Below are positions 25,627-35,178 of a stretch of DNA of 64,000 bases, piece by piece (the first letter of the stretch is position 1; the number at the start of each line of letters is the position of its first letter). The translations under genes were made by a program, and so were the position numbers. This stretch comes from Bacillota bacterium (GTDB taxonomy: Bacteria; Bacillota; Clostridia; Oscillospirales; Ruminococcaceae). The notes below the pieces were generated by a model, which worked only from the letters and a program-made list of their open reading frames with translations, had not been told where the DNA came from and did no database searches. The DNA lies in the NCBI GenBank assembly GCA_023460535.1, contig JAEWPV010000006.1, positions 62,001-126,000 of the forward strand. The letters are read 5' to 3'.

Positions 25627-26394
25627 TTACCCCTGCGCGTACCCTTCGCCAAGCTCGGCGGGGGTGCACAGACCGTTGCGATACGCCTTATCCTTTAACG
25701 CCGCATACAGCTCTGCGTTTGTCGCCTCTACATAGGGGTTTACAAACAGAACGCCGATGCCGCAGGCAAGGGAGCCAAGAAGTATCCAGCCAAGGAACGA
25801 AAGATCAAGCACAAAGATGTCAAGCTTTTCACCCTTGGTCATCTGGTCGCTTAGCTCAATGGCGCGCGCCGCACCGATGTTCGGGTTGTCGGCTAGGATG
25901 TACGGCACCATGCGGTAGGCGTAGCCCTTGATAATACCGGGGATAATCAAAAGCAGCGTCCATAAAAACAGATACACGTCCCGAAGAAACATTGTCTTTA
26001 CAGCGCCTGAATACGCGTTGTTTTGAAAACTTGAAAACAGCAGTGTGAAGCGCGAGACCTCGGCGCGGCTGCGAACATAATACCGCGTTTTACCCACTGA
26101 AATCGGGTTGGCCACAAAAACAGAATATGCGATACCCATCAGTGCGGCAACCGAGATAACGGAAACAATCACGCCAAGCCCGATGGCTGAAATAAAACTG
26201 TCAATCTGCGATGCAAAGCCGCTGTAGTTGCCGCTGGTCAGGTTCGTCACGGTTGTTCCGGCACCACCGCCGCCACTGCTACCGCCTACAAGAAAACCCG
26301 CCACAAGCGATACGGCAAAGGCCATCCAATAGTTTGTGTTTAAAACCAGCTTTGCGTTTTGCTTTAAAAATGCTCTTTCCCACATAATCTTCAC
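25627..26394 (-). CDS. DUF975 family membrane protein
   Basis: The 255-residue protein has about five membrane segments and the DUF975 pattern: TRYYVRSRAEVSRFTLLF, then LFLWTLLLIIPGIIKGYAYR and MVPYILADNPNIGAARAIELS. The last part, with MTKGEKLDIFVLDLSFLGWILL and NPYVEATNAELYAALK, is also diagnostic. The family is common in Firmicutes and has no known function. A glycine-rich loop follows the first helix. Confidence 0.87.
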   Translation of the reverse strand: MKIMWERAFLKQNAKLVLNTNYWMAFAVSLVAGFLVGGSSGGGGAGTTVTNLTSGNYSGFASQIDSFISAIGLGVIVSVISVAALMGIAYSVFVANPISVGKTRYYVRSRAEVSRFTLLFSSFQNNAYSGAVKTMFLRDVYLFLWTLLLIIPGIIKGYAYRMVPYILADNPNIGAARAIELSDQMTKGEKLDIFVLDLSFLGWILLGSLACGIGVLFVNPYVEATNAELYAALKDKAYRNGLCTPAELGEGYAQG

Positions 26395-26596
26395 TCCTCA
26401 ATCTCACTCAAACGGTGTACCTATCAACATTGCTGAACAAACGCCCGCTGAAGACAAAATGATATACAGTAACAGCATCAACGTCGTATTAGAATATCAC
26501 AGCAAACGGTGCCGCGGCAGAAATACCCTATGTATGATACGGCAAACAGCAAGCTGTCATTATAATAACGATACAACAGCGAAATAATACTCAAAT

Positions 26597-27667
26597 TTAT
26601 GAATACCCAAGCCCGCTTATCACAATATTAAGGTATTTTTTATCAGCCAGCGAGATTACCGTGTTGCCGTGAACCAGTCTAACGGTGGGCCTTAGCGGCG
26701 CGGATTCCTCGTTTTTGGTCACGACAGCAATCGCACCGTTGCTCAGGCGCACACAGGTTCCTACGGGGTAGGGGGCAACCTTTTTTACAAACGCGCTCAC
26801 CACATTTTCGTCGAAATAGGTTCCGACTCCGCCCATGATGTACTCGCTTGCCTCAGAGGGCAGCCCGGGAGCGCGGTAGGGGCGGTGGGAGGTCAGCGCG
26901 TCATAAACATCCGCCACCGCTAGGATGCGTCCGGTCAACGGAATATGGTCTTCCTTAAGCCCTGCCGGGTACCCGGAGCCGTCCATGCGCTCGTGATGCG
27001 ATAAAATCCCGTCAAAGATCGTTTCGGGTATATCAAACCGGTGCGGTAGAAGCTCCGCGCCGTACTGAGGGTGATTCTTTATAATCTGATATTCCTCCGC
27101 CGTAAGGCTAGAAGGCTTTTGGATGATACTGGCGGGTATCATCAGCTTGCCTATGTCGTGCAGCATCGCGCCAAGGCCCACCTGGCGCAGGTACACATCA
27201 TCCAGTCCAAGCCCAATAGCGATGGACAAAGACACCACCCCGACGCTCAGGGAATGATGATAGGTGTAGTCGTCGTACATCTTCAAATCAAGGATATTAA
27301 CAAGAAATTCGTCGTTGTTTTTTATCTCATTAATCAGGGCGTCCACCGCAGAAGACAAACGGTCCAGCTGCTCCATAACCTGCTTGTCAAACGTACCTTT
27401 AAAGCTTAAAAAAAGCGACTTAATCGTGCTGATGCACTCCGTTCGCAGCTCGTCCGGCAATCCGGAGCTGGGCACATCTTCCTCCTCTACGCCGTCGTCG
27501 ATGTACAACCCCGAAAAGCCGAGGGTTCTAATTCTGTTCAGCGCGCCATCCGTAATGGTTTGTCCGCGGCGCAATAGCACAGAATGACCATACGCCGTGT
27601 CGTACATGCGCAGGTCCCTGGCAAGCTTCATGCCGCACTCCACATGGGAGGTTGGAAGGAAAATCAT
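26597..27667 (-). CDS. HD-GYP domain protein (probable cyclic-di-GMP phosphodiesterase)
   Basis: The C-terminal domain (about residues 130-300) shows MLHDIGKLMIP, HHERMDGSGYPAGL and DVYDALTSHRPYR, the complete HD-GYP metal-binding and signature residues. The N-terminal 110 residues resemble the small domain often found before such modules. Most active members hydrolyse cyclic-di-GMP. The start ATG 27667 follows GAAAGGAGC by seven bases; the frame is open slightly further. No diguanylate cyclase is in the window. The gene is monocistronic. Confidence 0.9.
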   Translation of the reverse strand: MIFLPTSHVECGMKLARDLRMYDTAYGHSVLLRRGQTITDGALNRIRTLGFSGLYIDDGVEEEDVPSSGLPDELRTECISTIKSLFLSFKGTFDKQVMEQLDRLSSAVDALINEIKNNDEFLVNILDLKMYDDYTYHHSLSVGVVSLSIAIGLGLDDVYLRQVGLGAMLHDIGKLMIPASIIQKPSSLTAEEYQIIKNHPQYGAELLPHRFDIPETIFDGILSHHERMDGSGYPAGLKEDHIPLTGRILAVADVYDALTSHRPYRAPGLPSEASEYIMGGVGTYFDENVVSAFVKKVAPYPVGTCVRLSNGAIAVVTKNEESAPLRPTVRLVHGNTVISLADKKYLNIVISGLGYS

Positions 27668-27691
27668 GTGTGCCGCTCCTTTCAGTAACAA

Positions 27692-28376
27692 AGTAGTGTG
27701 GAGGTATGGCTTACGAAATCAATGTAAGTTGGTATAACGTATATAATAACATCAAAGGATTGGTCGCTTTTATAAGTGCAAACGTGTTTCTGATTACAAT
27801 ATGATACCATATCTATAGACAAAAAACCACCTTGTTTTTTCTTTGATTAACTTATTGGGCATATTGATGCAAATATCGATAAGAACTGGATTTGCCATAA
27901 CAATAACTGGGGTTGTTGCCCCAATATGATGGTCAAAAATGCAAAAGCTTTCATTTTTAGAACCGTAATTGAAGAGCGAGGCAAGCGATTTTGGGCGAAT
28001 TCTGTCGGCGCGATAACCGACGCCATGGCGCAGATGAGTTACTTGCGCATCTGTTGAACGTGGTATCTATCTGATATATTGGGGTAAGCTGTGACAAGCC
28101 AATAAACATACTAGGAAAATATCGTCCAGTTCTGAGTTTCTCATTGCATTGCCTAATGCTGCAATTTATAATAAAGCTAGGGTATAGCCATTCCATTAAC
28201 TCGAACCCCAATAATTGTGCGATATTACAAAGTATCTCAATCGGCATAAGTGACATACAAGGCGAGCGTTACCCCGCAAAGAGGTTAGAACATCGCCAAT
28301 GCTGTCGCAAAACCGCACCGCAATGCTTTTCGCTTCAATTAAGCGGCGCAGAAGTTTGAAAGGAAGGGTCTAATAC
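27692..28376. other. 685-bp stretch with no convincing gene
   Basis: The first 200 bp are AT-rich and hold a small GGGG/CCCC hairpin at 27908-27923. From about 27950 the base composition is like coding DNA, but all frames are interrupted; the longest open one (27957-28256, minus) shows no recognisable protein. It may be a decayed gene or an untranslated RNA region. AAGGAAGGG at 28360-28368 serves the downstream SDR gene. Confidence 0.4.
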
Positions 28377-29405
28377 ATGAAAGCGTTACTTATCGGCGGA
28401 ACCGGAACAATCAGCCTATCCATCTCGCGGCTCTTAATCCAGCGCGGATGGGAACTGTATCTGCTTAATCGCGGTAAGCGCAGCATTGTCTTTCCCGGCG
28501 GCGCGATTCACCTTCAGGGGGACATTAACGACGAGTCCGCCATGGCGGATTTGCTTGCCCACGAGAAGTTTGATGTCGTCGCGGATTTTATTGCGTATAC
28601 GCCCGAGCAAGTGGAGCGCGACTATCGCCTGTTTAGCGGTAAAACAAAGCAGTATCTGTTTATCAGCTCTGCGTCGGCGTATCAAAAGCCGCCCGCGCAC
28701 TACCTTATAACCGAAAGCACGCCCCTCGCAAACCCGTATTGGCAGTATTCGCGCGACAAGATTGCATGCGAAGAGCTGCTGTTGCGTCTCTACCGCGAGC
28801 AGGGCTTTCCGGTTACTATCGTGCGCCCGAGCCACACCTACGACGAACGCTCGATCCCCTTGGGCTTGCATGGCAAAAACGGCAGCTGGTCGGTTGTAAA
28901 GCGCATGCAGCAGGGCAAGCCGGTCGTCATCCACGGCGATGGAACCTCCCTGTGGACATTGACACACAGCATCGATTTTGCCAAGGGGTTTGTGGGGCTG
29001 ATGGGTAACATCCACGCCCTCGGCGAGGCTGTCCAAATTACCTCGGACGAAACGGTAACATGGAATCAGATTTATTCCGTAATCGCGTCGGCACTGGGGG
29101 TGCCGCTTCGTGCCGTCCATGTTTCCACCGATTTCTTATGTGCCTGCGCCGGGGAGCAGTACGACCTGACCGGCTCCCTGCTGGGTGACAAATCAAACTC
29201 GGTGGTGTTTGACAACGCAAAGCTCAAACGCCTCGTACCCGGGTTTACAGCTACTATCCGCGTGGACGAAGGGCTTACCCAAGCGGTGCGGTATCTTGCC
29301 GACACCCCCGAGCTGCAGCACCCCGACCAAGAGTTTGACCTTTGGTGCGACCGCGTAATAGAGGCACAGCAAACGGCACTTGCTCATTTTCAAGCCAATG
29401 CTTGA
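28377..29405 (+). CDS. NAD-dependent epimerase/dehydratase-like SDR protein
   Basis: The 342-residue protein has an extended or atypical short-chain dehydrogenase fold: ALLIGGTGTIS for dinucleotide binding near the N-terminus, LFISSASAYQKP as the serine-tyrosine region, and IVRPSHTYDE. The canonical YxxxK appears as YSRDKIACEE. The substrate is probably a nucleotide sugar or related compound, but nothing nearby identifies it. The gene stands alone between a 685-bp gap and a bidirectional terminator. Confidence 0.85.
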   Translation: MKALLIGGTGTISLSISRLLIQRGWELYLLNRGKRSIVFPGGAIHLQGDINDESAMADLLAHEKFDVVADFIAYTPEQVERDYRLFSGKTKQYLFISSASAYQKPPAHYLITESTPLANPYWQYSRDKIACEELLLRLYREQGFPVTIVRPSHTYDERSIPLGLHGKNGSWSVVKRMQQGKPVVIHGDGTSLWTLTHSIDFAKGFVGLMGNIHALGEAVQITSDETVTWNQIYSVIASALGVPLRAVHVSTDFLCACAGEQYDLTGSLLGDKSNSVVFDNAKLKRLVPGFTATIRVDEGLTQAVRYLADTPELQHPDQEFDLWCDRVIEAQQTALAHFQANA

Positions 29406-29429
29406 AGAAGACAGCTTTATGATTTCAGT

Positions 29430-29474
29430 AAAAACATCCGCAACGGTGAGCGAATCATCGTTGCGGATGTTTTT
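29430..29474. terminator. Bidirectional terminator
   Basis: AAAAACATCCGCAACG pairs with its exact complement around a 13-base loop, with T and A runs on either strand, between convergent genes. Confidence 0.9.
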
Positions 29475-29479
29475 ACCTT

Positions 29480-30706
29480 TTATTTTGCCCTGCGGCGAAC
29501 GATTGCACCCTTTTTAACCGGGGTGGGGCAGGGCATAGAAAAAGGCATCATCGGGTGGGGCGTGCTCTCCAGCTCCTCGCCATTGGCGGAAACAAGGCGG
29601 GTTACGGTCAGGTCAAACGGTTTTGAGCGCGGCGCAAGCACCTCTACTTCCTCTCCCTTATACAGTTTGTTGCGCTGGATGCAGAACGCGGTGCCCTCCC
29701 GCCAGGTTTCTACGACGGCAACCACATCATACTCGCGTACATATCCGCCTGTGTCATAATACTGCCCGTTATCCGGCTGCCCGAAAAAGAAGCCTGTCCC
29801 GTACTGGCGGTGGCTTACCTTTTGCACCTCGTCAATCAGCCACTGTTCGGTTTTGTAGTTGTGCGGGTCGGTTTTGTAGCCGTCCACCGCCATGCGGTAG
29901 GCACCTGTAATCACCGAAACATAGTAGTCACTCTTCGCCCGTCCCTCAATCTTCAGGCTGCAAACCCCTGCATCAACCAGCGCGGGGATATGCTCGATCA
30001 TGCACAAATCCTTTGCGTTGAGGATGTAGGTACCGCCGTCGTCTTCAAAGATGGGGTAATGCTCGTTTGGGCGCTTTTCCTCTGTTAAGGAGTACCGCCA
30101 GCGGCAGGGCTGGGCGCACTCACCGCGGTTTGCGTCCCTGCCCGCGATGTAGGAGGAAAGCAGGCACCGCCCGGAAAAAGACACACACATTGCGCCGTGA
30201 ACAAACACCTCCAGGTCAAGCTCAGGCGGTGTGTGGTCGCGGATGTATCGAATCTCCCGCAAACTCAGCTCACGCGCAAGTACCACACGCTTTGCGCCCA
30301 GGGCATACAGCTCGTTTGCCGCCAAATGGTTTACCACGCCTGCCTGGGTGGAGATATGCAGCTCCATATTTGGCATGCAGCGGCGCGCAAGCCCCAGCAC
30401 CCCAATGTCGCTGACGATAACGGCGTCCACGCCCGAGTCCTTTACAAACGCAAAGTAATCCGCAAGACCCTCCGCTTCCTCACAGTGGGGAAGGGTGTTG
30501 CACGCCAGATACACCTTCGCCCCATTGGCGTGGGCATACTGCACCCCCTGCAACAGTTCCTCTTCACCAAAGTTTGCCGAGGCGTTTCGCATAGAAAACG
30601 CCTTGCCGCCCACATAGACAGCGTCCGCACCAAAATCCACAGCGGCAATCAGGCGCGAAAGATCGCCTGCCGGCGCTAATACCTCAGGAAAGCGTTGATC
30701 TTCCAT
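29480..30706 (-). CDS. U32 family peptidase-like protein
   Basis: The 408-residue protein begins EVLAPAGDLSRL and has the U32 signature EVFVHGAMCVSFSGRCLLSS (about residues 166-185), followed by RGECAQPCRWRY with cluster cysteines. Members once called collagenases are now tied to prephenate-dependent tRNA uridine hydroxylation (TrhP) and rRNA hydroxylation (RlhA). Which role applies cannot be decided from sequence alone. GAGGAACC precedes the start. It follows mltG on the same strand after an 79-bp gap with a hairpin. Confidence 0.9.
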   Translation of the reverse strand: MEDQRFPEVLAPAGDLSRLIAAVDFGADAVYVGGKAFSMRNASANFGEEELLQGVQYAHANGAKVYLACNTLPHCEEAEGLADYFAFVKDSGVDAVIVSDIGVLGLARRCMPNMELHISTQAGVVNHLAANELYALGAKRVVLARELSLREIRYIRDHTPPELDLEVFVHGAMCVSFSGRCLLSSYIAGRDANRGECAQPCRWRYSLTEEKRPNEHYPIFEDDGGTYILNAKDLCMIEHIPALVDAGVCSLKIEGRAKSDYYVSVITGAYRMAVDGYKTDPHNYKTEQWLIDEVQKVSHRQYGTGFFFGQPDNGQYYDTGGYVREYDVVAVVETWREGTAFCIQRNKLYKGEEVEVLAPRSKPFDLTVTRLVSANGEELESTPHPMMPFSMPCPTPVKKGAIVRRRAK

Positions 30707-30732
30707 GACCGGTTCCTCCGTTACTCATAGTA

Positions 30733-30756
30733 AACGGGCGGCAAACGCCGCCCGTT
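30733..30756 (-). terminator. Hairpin between mltG and the U32 gene
   Basis: AACGGGCGGC and GCCGCCCGTT form a ten-pair stem with a four-base loop. There is no clear T-run, so it may be a partial terminator or an mRNA-stabilising element. Confidence 0.5.
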
Positions 30757-30785
30757 CAATCGGTCGTTACTGTTCAATAATACTG

Positions 30786-32549
30786 TTAATCCTCGGTATG
30801 GGTCGTAACACCGCCGATTTCATCACCCACCTGCTTAGCCTCTGCAAGGTTCGCCTCGTGCTTTGCAAGCGTCTCAGCAAAGTAATAGGCCATCTTCGCG
30901 TCGGTGAGGAAATAATAAAACGGGGTATCGTCCGGGTAAATAGCCGCCTTAATCGCATTGATGCCGGGGTTTGAAACCGGCCCAATCGGTAACCCGTCGC
31001 ATTTGTAGGTGTTATACGCGCCCGCATACGCCTGCCGGTCCTCCTCGCTGTTTACAAACGGGAAGATGTTGTCGTTTACGTAGTTAATCGTTACGTCCGA
31101 CTGCAGTTTTGGGAAGCTTTTCGGCTTATTCAGGCGGTTGTTGAATACACTCGACACATTATACATATCATCGAGCGTACGCCCCTCCTTTTGGATAATA
31201 GAGGCGAGAATAATCGCCTGATCCAACGTCATATCCATCTTGTTAATTCGATCGATTAAATCTGCTGTAATCTTTCTATTAAAGTTCTTTAAAAACTTAT
31301 TCGCTACATTTTTTGGTGGTTCATTCACATAAAAGTTGTACGTATCGGGGAACATGTACCCCTCCAGCTTCAGGTAGCGGTTGCCGCCGGTTGGGATTAG
31401 CTTCTCGAACTCATACCCAAAATCAGTTGTGTTAAGCACGTTGATAAAATCCTCCGTGCTGCACACATTGTTTTCCTCCAGCTTGTTGGCAATCTCCAGT
31501 ATCGTCATGCCTTCGATAAATGTAATAGTCACTTGCTGCCGTTCGTTGCGGGCAACCTGAATGACGTTGATAATCTCATCGTAAGACATATTGGAGTTAA
31601 GCATAAAGCTGCCGGTTAAAAACACATCGTCGTATTTGCGGTACTTGGAGTACAGCTGAAAGGTAAGCGGCTGCGAGATCATGCCGCTATCCTTTAAAAT
31701 CGACGACACATCCTTCATGTCCGCATTCGCGGGGATGGTGACGGAAATTTCTTTATCGGGCTTAAACAGCCCCAGCACATCGCTCATCGACTGCAGTATA
31801 AAAATAGAAAGCAGCACAGACACAAACAACACGCCGATGGTATAAACAATGCCGTTTGCAAGCCTTCCAAGGCTGCGCATTGTCTTTGTTCCGCGGGATG
31901 TCGTGGGGCGTTCGGCAGCAGCGGCAGGGGGAACATAATCAAACTCCTTGCCGGAAGCGGTTTGGCGCGGGCGCTTTGTGTCCGCTGTAGGCATTGCGTT
32001 GCGGGTAGCAGGCTGTGCCGGACGGTTGCGGTTATCAAAATCCGGAATCGAATTGTAATCCTCATCCGCTATGTTGAGTTTAAACGGCTTGGCAGGTCTA
32101 GCAGGCGGCTGCGGTATATTGGAGTAATAGGATGCCTGCGGTTGCGACTGATCGCCGTAAATCTTCACGCCGTCTTCCTTTTGGGAAGCGCTCATCTGCC
32201 GCTCAATCGCCTGCCGGGGAATCACGCGGGTCGGCTCGTTTACCGGCGAGCGGGGTTTTTGAGAGGATTCCTTCACATCAGGAGGAAGCTCCGAAAAGGA
32301 ATTTGGCTGGTACACGGGTCTTTTGGGCGGTGCCACCGGATTGGAAGAAGGCGTCTGAGGCCGCGGCGGCATCTGCGGCTGCGGGCTGCTCGCCGCTTTC
32401 TTGTTGCCAGCGCCAAAGAACTCCTCGTCGGATTTTTCTATGTCAAACACACGCGGTTTGGGTCGCGCGTTTTCCGCCGCGCGCCTTGCCAGTTCCTCCG
32501 AGAGGTTGTTCCCCTCATGGTTCTCCTTATTTGGGTCATATGGAGTCAT
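30786..32549 (-). CDS. mltG: Endolytic transglycosylase MltG (YceG-like) with long cytoplasmic tail
   Basis: Residues about 1-225 are a proline- and charge-rich, probably disordered cytoplasmic region. A single membrane helix (GIVYTIGVLFVSVLLSIFIL) follows, then the LysM-like and catalytic YceG parts with EGMTILEIANKLEENNV, KLEGYMFPDTYNF and the catalytic glutamate in ASIIQKEG. MltG cuts nascent glycan strands and so sets their length. The 587-residue size exceeds the usual 340-400 because of the N-terminal tail, which is common in Clostridia. AGGGAGGAAAC precedes ATG 32549. It is 35 bp downstream of the 5-formyl-THF ligase gene. Confidence 0.92.
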   Translation of the reverse strand: MTPYDPNKENHEGNNLSEELARRAAENARPKPRVFDIEKSDEEFFGAGNKKAASSPQPQMPPRPQTPSSNPVAPPKRPVYQPNSFSELPPDVKESSQKPRSPVNEPTRVIPRQAIERQMSASQKEDGVKIYGDQSQPQASYYSNIPQPPARPAKPFKLNIADEDYNSIPDFDNRNRPAQPATRNAMPTADTKRPRQTASGKEFDYVPPAAAAERPTTSRGTKTMRSLGRLANGIVYTIGVLFVSVLLSIFILQSMSDVLGLFKPDKEISVTIPANADMKDVSSILKDSGMISQPLTFQLYSKYRKYDDVFLTGSFMLNSNMSYDEIINVIQVARNERQQVTITFIEGMTILEIANKLEENNVCSTEDFINVLNTTDFGYEFEKLIPTGGNRYLKLEGYMFPDTYNFYVNEPPKNVANKFLKNFNRKITADLIDRINKMDMTLDQAIILASIIQKEGRTLDDMYNVSSVFNNRLNKPKSFPKLQSDVTINYVNDNIFPFVNSEEDRQAYAGAYNTYKCDGLPIGPVSNPGINAIKAAIYPDDTPFYYFLTDAKMAYYFAETLAKHEANLAEAKQVGDEIGGVTTHTED

Positions 32550-32584
32550 TGTTGTTTCCTCCCTGCTCTATGGTTATCGCCGCA

Positions 32585-33181
32585 TCAGTTTTTTTGCATG
32601 CGGCAGTTTATGGTCTCTTGTTCTGTAACAAGCATGCTGCAGGGTACGTCAAAACGCCCTCGGTGCAGCCGGTGTAACACACAGCTGCGGTAGCACACGC
32701 CTATTATCGGTCCGGAGTAACGCGAAAGAAATCTATCGTAATAGCCTTTGCCGTAGCCCAGGCGAAAGCCCTGTTTGTCAAATGCAAGTCCGGGTATTAT
32801 GCATACGCTGTTTTCTGTGCAGGTCAGCTTTTCGCACCGCTCGACAATCGGCTCCAGCACACCAAAGGTACGCCGGTGCAGGTCATCCAAAGAGCGGATA
32901 AGGTAAAAGCACATGTCGCGCGAGTTATCTATACAGTAGGGAACCGCAACTCGCTTACCGGTGGCAAACGCCCATTCAATTAAGGCAAGCGTATCAACCT
33001 CAATGGCGGTGGAAACATAGGTAAGCAAAAGGTCGGCGCTTTTCACCTGCCAAAGCTCCTTAAGACGACTGAGAATCTGCGCATCACACAGCGACTTGTG
33101 TTCGGCGGTCATACTGTGACGAATCCCTTTATACCGGTTGCGCAGGTTTTGCTTATAAACTCTTATGTCAAATCGTTGCAT
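32585..33181 (-). CDS. 5-formyltetrahydrofolate cyclo-ligase
   Basis: The 198-residue protein has the MTHFS family features: RNRYKGIRHSM near the N-terminus, PYCIDNSRDMCFYLI in the middle, and the ATP-binding GYGKGYYDRFLSRY near the C-terminus. It converts 5-formyl-THF to 5,10-methenyl-THF, which restores folate to use. Its start overlaps the end of the DJ-1-like gene by 19 bases. The thyX gene, also folate-dependent, lies just upstream in the same direction. Confidence 0.92.
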   Translation of the reverse strand: MQRFDIRVYKQNLRNRYKGIRHSMTAEHKSLCDAQILSRLKELWQVKSADLLLTYVSTAIEVDTLALIEWAFATGKRVAVPYCIDNSRDMCFYLIRSLDDLHRRTFGVLEPIVERCEKLTCTENSVCIIPGLAFDKQGFRLGYGKGYYDRFLSRYSGPIIGVCYRSCVLHRLHRGRFDVPCSMLVTEQETINCRMQKN

Positions 33182-33711
33182 TGCATCGAGGCTCCCAGCA
33201 GGTCAGAGCGTTCCTTTCCAAGCAGTACCTCCACCAGCGCAAGACCAAACTTAGTGGCAACACCTGCACCCGCTGCGGTAACGTAGCTGCCGTCGCGTAC
33301 AACACCGCCGGGGCGGTACAATCCGCCGGTCACCTGGGTTTCAAATCCGGGAAAACAGGTGAACTGTCTGTCGGCTAATAACCCCTTGTGCCCCAAGATC
33401 GAAGGCGCCGCGCAGATCGCGCCAATCCATCTATTATTTTGTGCGCAGAAATCAATAAAACACTGCACGATCTCGTTCTTTTCCAGGTTCAGCGTGCCCG
33501 GTAAACCGCCCGGCAGCACAATCATCTCGGCGTCGGCAAGAGATGCCTGGCTCGCCTCAATGTCACAAACAACAGAAATACCGTGTGAACCGCGAATGAC
33601 CTTGCCGCCAACGCCCACCGCCGTTACCTCCAGCTCCGCACGGCGCAGGATGTCAAGGGGCGCTATCGCCTCCATCTCCTCAAACCCGTCTGCGAAAAAA
33701 ACGTAAATCAT
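33163..33711 (-). CDS. DJ-1/PfpI family protein
   Basis: The 182-residue protein shows FFADGFEEMEAIAPLDILRRA, with the conserved glutamate, and the nucleophilic cysteine in IGAICAAPSILG, typical of DJ-1/ThiJ proteins (deglycase, chaperone or stress roles). CGAGG eight bases upstream selects ATG 33711 over GTG 33720. It overlaps the folate cyclo-ligase gene, so the two are coupled in translation. Its own substrate is not known. Confidence 0.9.
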   Translation of the reverse strand: MIYVFFADGFEEMEAIAPLDILRRAELEVTAVGVGGKVIRGSHGISVVCDIEASQASLADAEMIVLPGGLPGTLNLEKNEIVQCFIDFCAQNNRWIGAICAAPSILGHKGLLADRQFTCFPGFETQVTGGLYRPGGVVRDGSYVTAAGAGVATKFGLALVEVLLGKERSDLLGASMQCNDLT

Positions 33712-33786
33712 GTTATACACCTCGTTCCTCTACATAAAAGAAATTATCTTAATATTACCATGTTTTCGCCTTGTAATACGATTTTG

Positions 33787-34563
33787 CTAGCCGCCTTGCT
33801 TAAGCTGTGCATACTTCGCGCGCACCTCGGTAATTTTACCGCAGGTCATCTTGCCCTCGGGGCAGGCGCCGTTTGTACAAGCGGGACCCGCCGCCGCAAA
33901 CAGGTTGGGGGCAACTTTTATCACCAAACGCAGCATCTCATCCGCCACGGCCTGAATCTCCCACTGCGCGCGGTTGCAGCAGCGGTGGGCGAAAAAGTTG
34001 TGCAGGCTTCGCGCATTCATGGTTATAATCATGCGGGTATCGCAGGCGTTGGGCAGTACAAAGCGCGCGTCCTCAATGGCGAGCTTTTCTGCCTTTTTTT
34101 GCGCCGCATCGGGCGCTGTTCCTTGTTCAACAAGCCGCTTTGTATGTGCGGCAAGCAATAACTCGCTCAGTCTGTCGTAGTGACGGGATGCCGCTTCCAT
34201 CGCGCGGAGATACTCCTCCTGTGCCTCGGGAATGGCGGCAATCTCAGGCGGTACAATGTATTCAAAGCCGCTCTTGCGTACATAGCGCTGGCTCTGCACC
34301 GAAAAGGACGCGATGCGGTGCCGGGTAATCTGAGCAAGCAAGGCACGGGAAACGCCCTCGATGCCAAACGTGAAGCTTGCGTGCTCAATGGGGCTTTCGT
34401 GCCCAATCTCCGCGAGCATGGCGACAAACTTCGCCACGCTTTCGGGGGTCAGCCCGTCGGTCAGGGTACCGATGCTTTCCGCGTTGCTGTAGCAAAGCTT
34501 GGCGGCGGCCGCCACCGTCTTTTCCGGCTCCGGCGTATAGGAAATCAGGGTAACCTTTGGCAT
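33787..34563 (-). CDS. thyX: Flavin-dependent thymidylate synthase
   Basis: The 258-residue protein contains the ThyX signature RHRIASFSVQSQRY (RHRx7S) plus HESPIEHASFTFGIEGVSRAL. It makes dTMP from dUMP with methylene-THF and reduced FAD. GGAGG five bases upstream supports ATG 34563 over ATG 34575. No thyA is seen in the window. The C-terminal tail has a CxnC-like cluster (ACTNGACPEGKMTCGK) that many ThyX proteins of this size have. Confidence 0.94.
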   Translation of the reverse strand: MPKVTLISYTPEPEKTVAAAAKLCYSNAESIGTLTDGLTPESVAKFVAMLAEIGHESPIEHASFTFGIEGVSRALLAQITRHRIASFSVQSQRYVRKSGFEYIVPPEIAAIPEAQEEYLRAMEAASRHYDRLSELLLAAHTKRLVEQGTAPDAAQKKAEKLAIEDARFVLPNACDTRMIITMNARSLHNFFAHRCCNRAQWEIQAVADEMLRLVIKVAPNLFAAAGPACTNGACPEGKMTCGKITEVRAKYAQLKQGG

Positions 34564-34646
34564 ACGAACCTCCATTCTGCCGCAAATCCTATCGTTTACA
34601 AATATTCGGTGCGACTAACGACACATTCAGGCAGGCAGCTTAATAA

Positions 34647-35060
34647 TCATTTTATACGGTCAATCGTCATATTAACACGATAATTTGCATACTGCAATAT
34701 CTCATCCAATAAAGCGGTAAGCTCCCGCTGGTTTGAGGCAAGCACCTTGAGCAGATAACAGCCCTCTCCGCCAATGCGATACACCTCGCTTATCAAGGCA
34801 GATTGCGTTATGTGGCTTAAAAAAGCTTGATGCTCGATGGTTTTCATAAATACCGTCACAAACGCCTCGCACAGCAACCCCATCTTGATGGGGCTTGTGG
34901 TTATGGTGTAGCTTTGGATTACACCATCCTGCTCCAGACGCACAACCCGATTTTTCACACCCTGCCCGGTCAAGTGAACGACCTCTCCAATCTCCCGCCA
35001 CTGGCTTCTGGCGTTGCGGGATAACAGGTCTATAATCTCGCGGTCGGTTTGGTCAAGCAT
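34647..35060 (-). CDS. Lrp/AsnC family transcriptional regulator
   Basis: The 137-residue protein starts LDQTDREIIDLLSRNARSQW and carries the AsnC-type winged helix, followed by a RAM ligand-binding domain (SEVYRIGGEGCYLLKVLA). AAGGAAATGG supports ATG 35060; the frame is open to 35087. It is divergent from the metallo-beta-lactamase-fold gene, which may be its target together with itself. The effector is unknown. Confidence 0.9.
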   Translation of the reverse strand: MLDQTDREIIDLLSRNARSQWREIGEVVHLTGQGVKNRVVRLEQDGVIQSYTITTSPIKMGLLCEAFVTVFMKTIEHQAFLSHITQSALISEVYRIGGEGCYLLKVLASNQRELTALLDEILQYANYRVNMTIDRIK

Positions 35061-35178
35061 TGCAGTCCATTTCCTTTCATCACTCAAGTCGGTAAGGCGC
35101 GATTGTTTTGCGGGTCAAGCAAAGGCCGGCTTATAATAGGGATAGATGACCGACGTTTAGAAAGGTGTGAAATGTTAA

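Noticed and set aside
33760..34683. Plus-strand frames over thyX
   Set aside because: They are shadows of the well-supported thyX gene.
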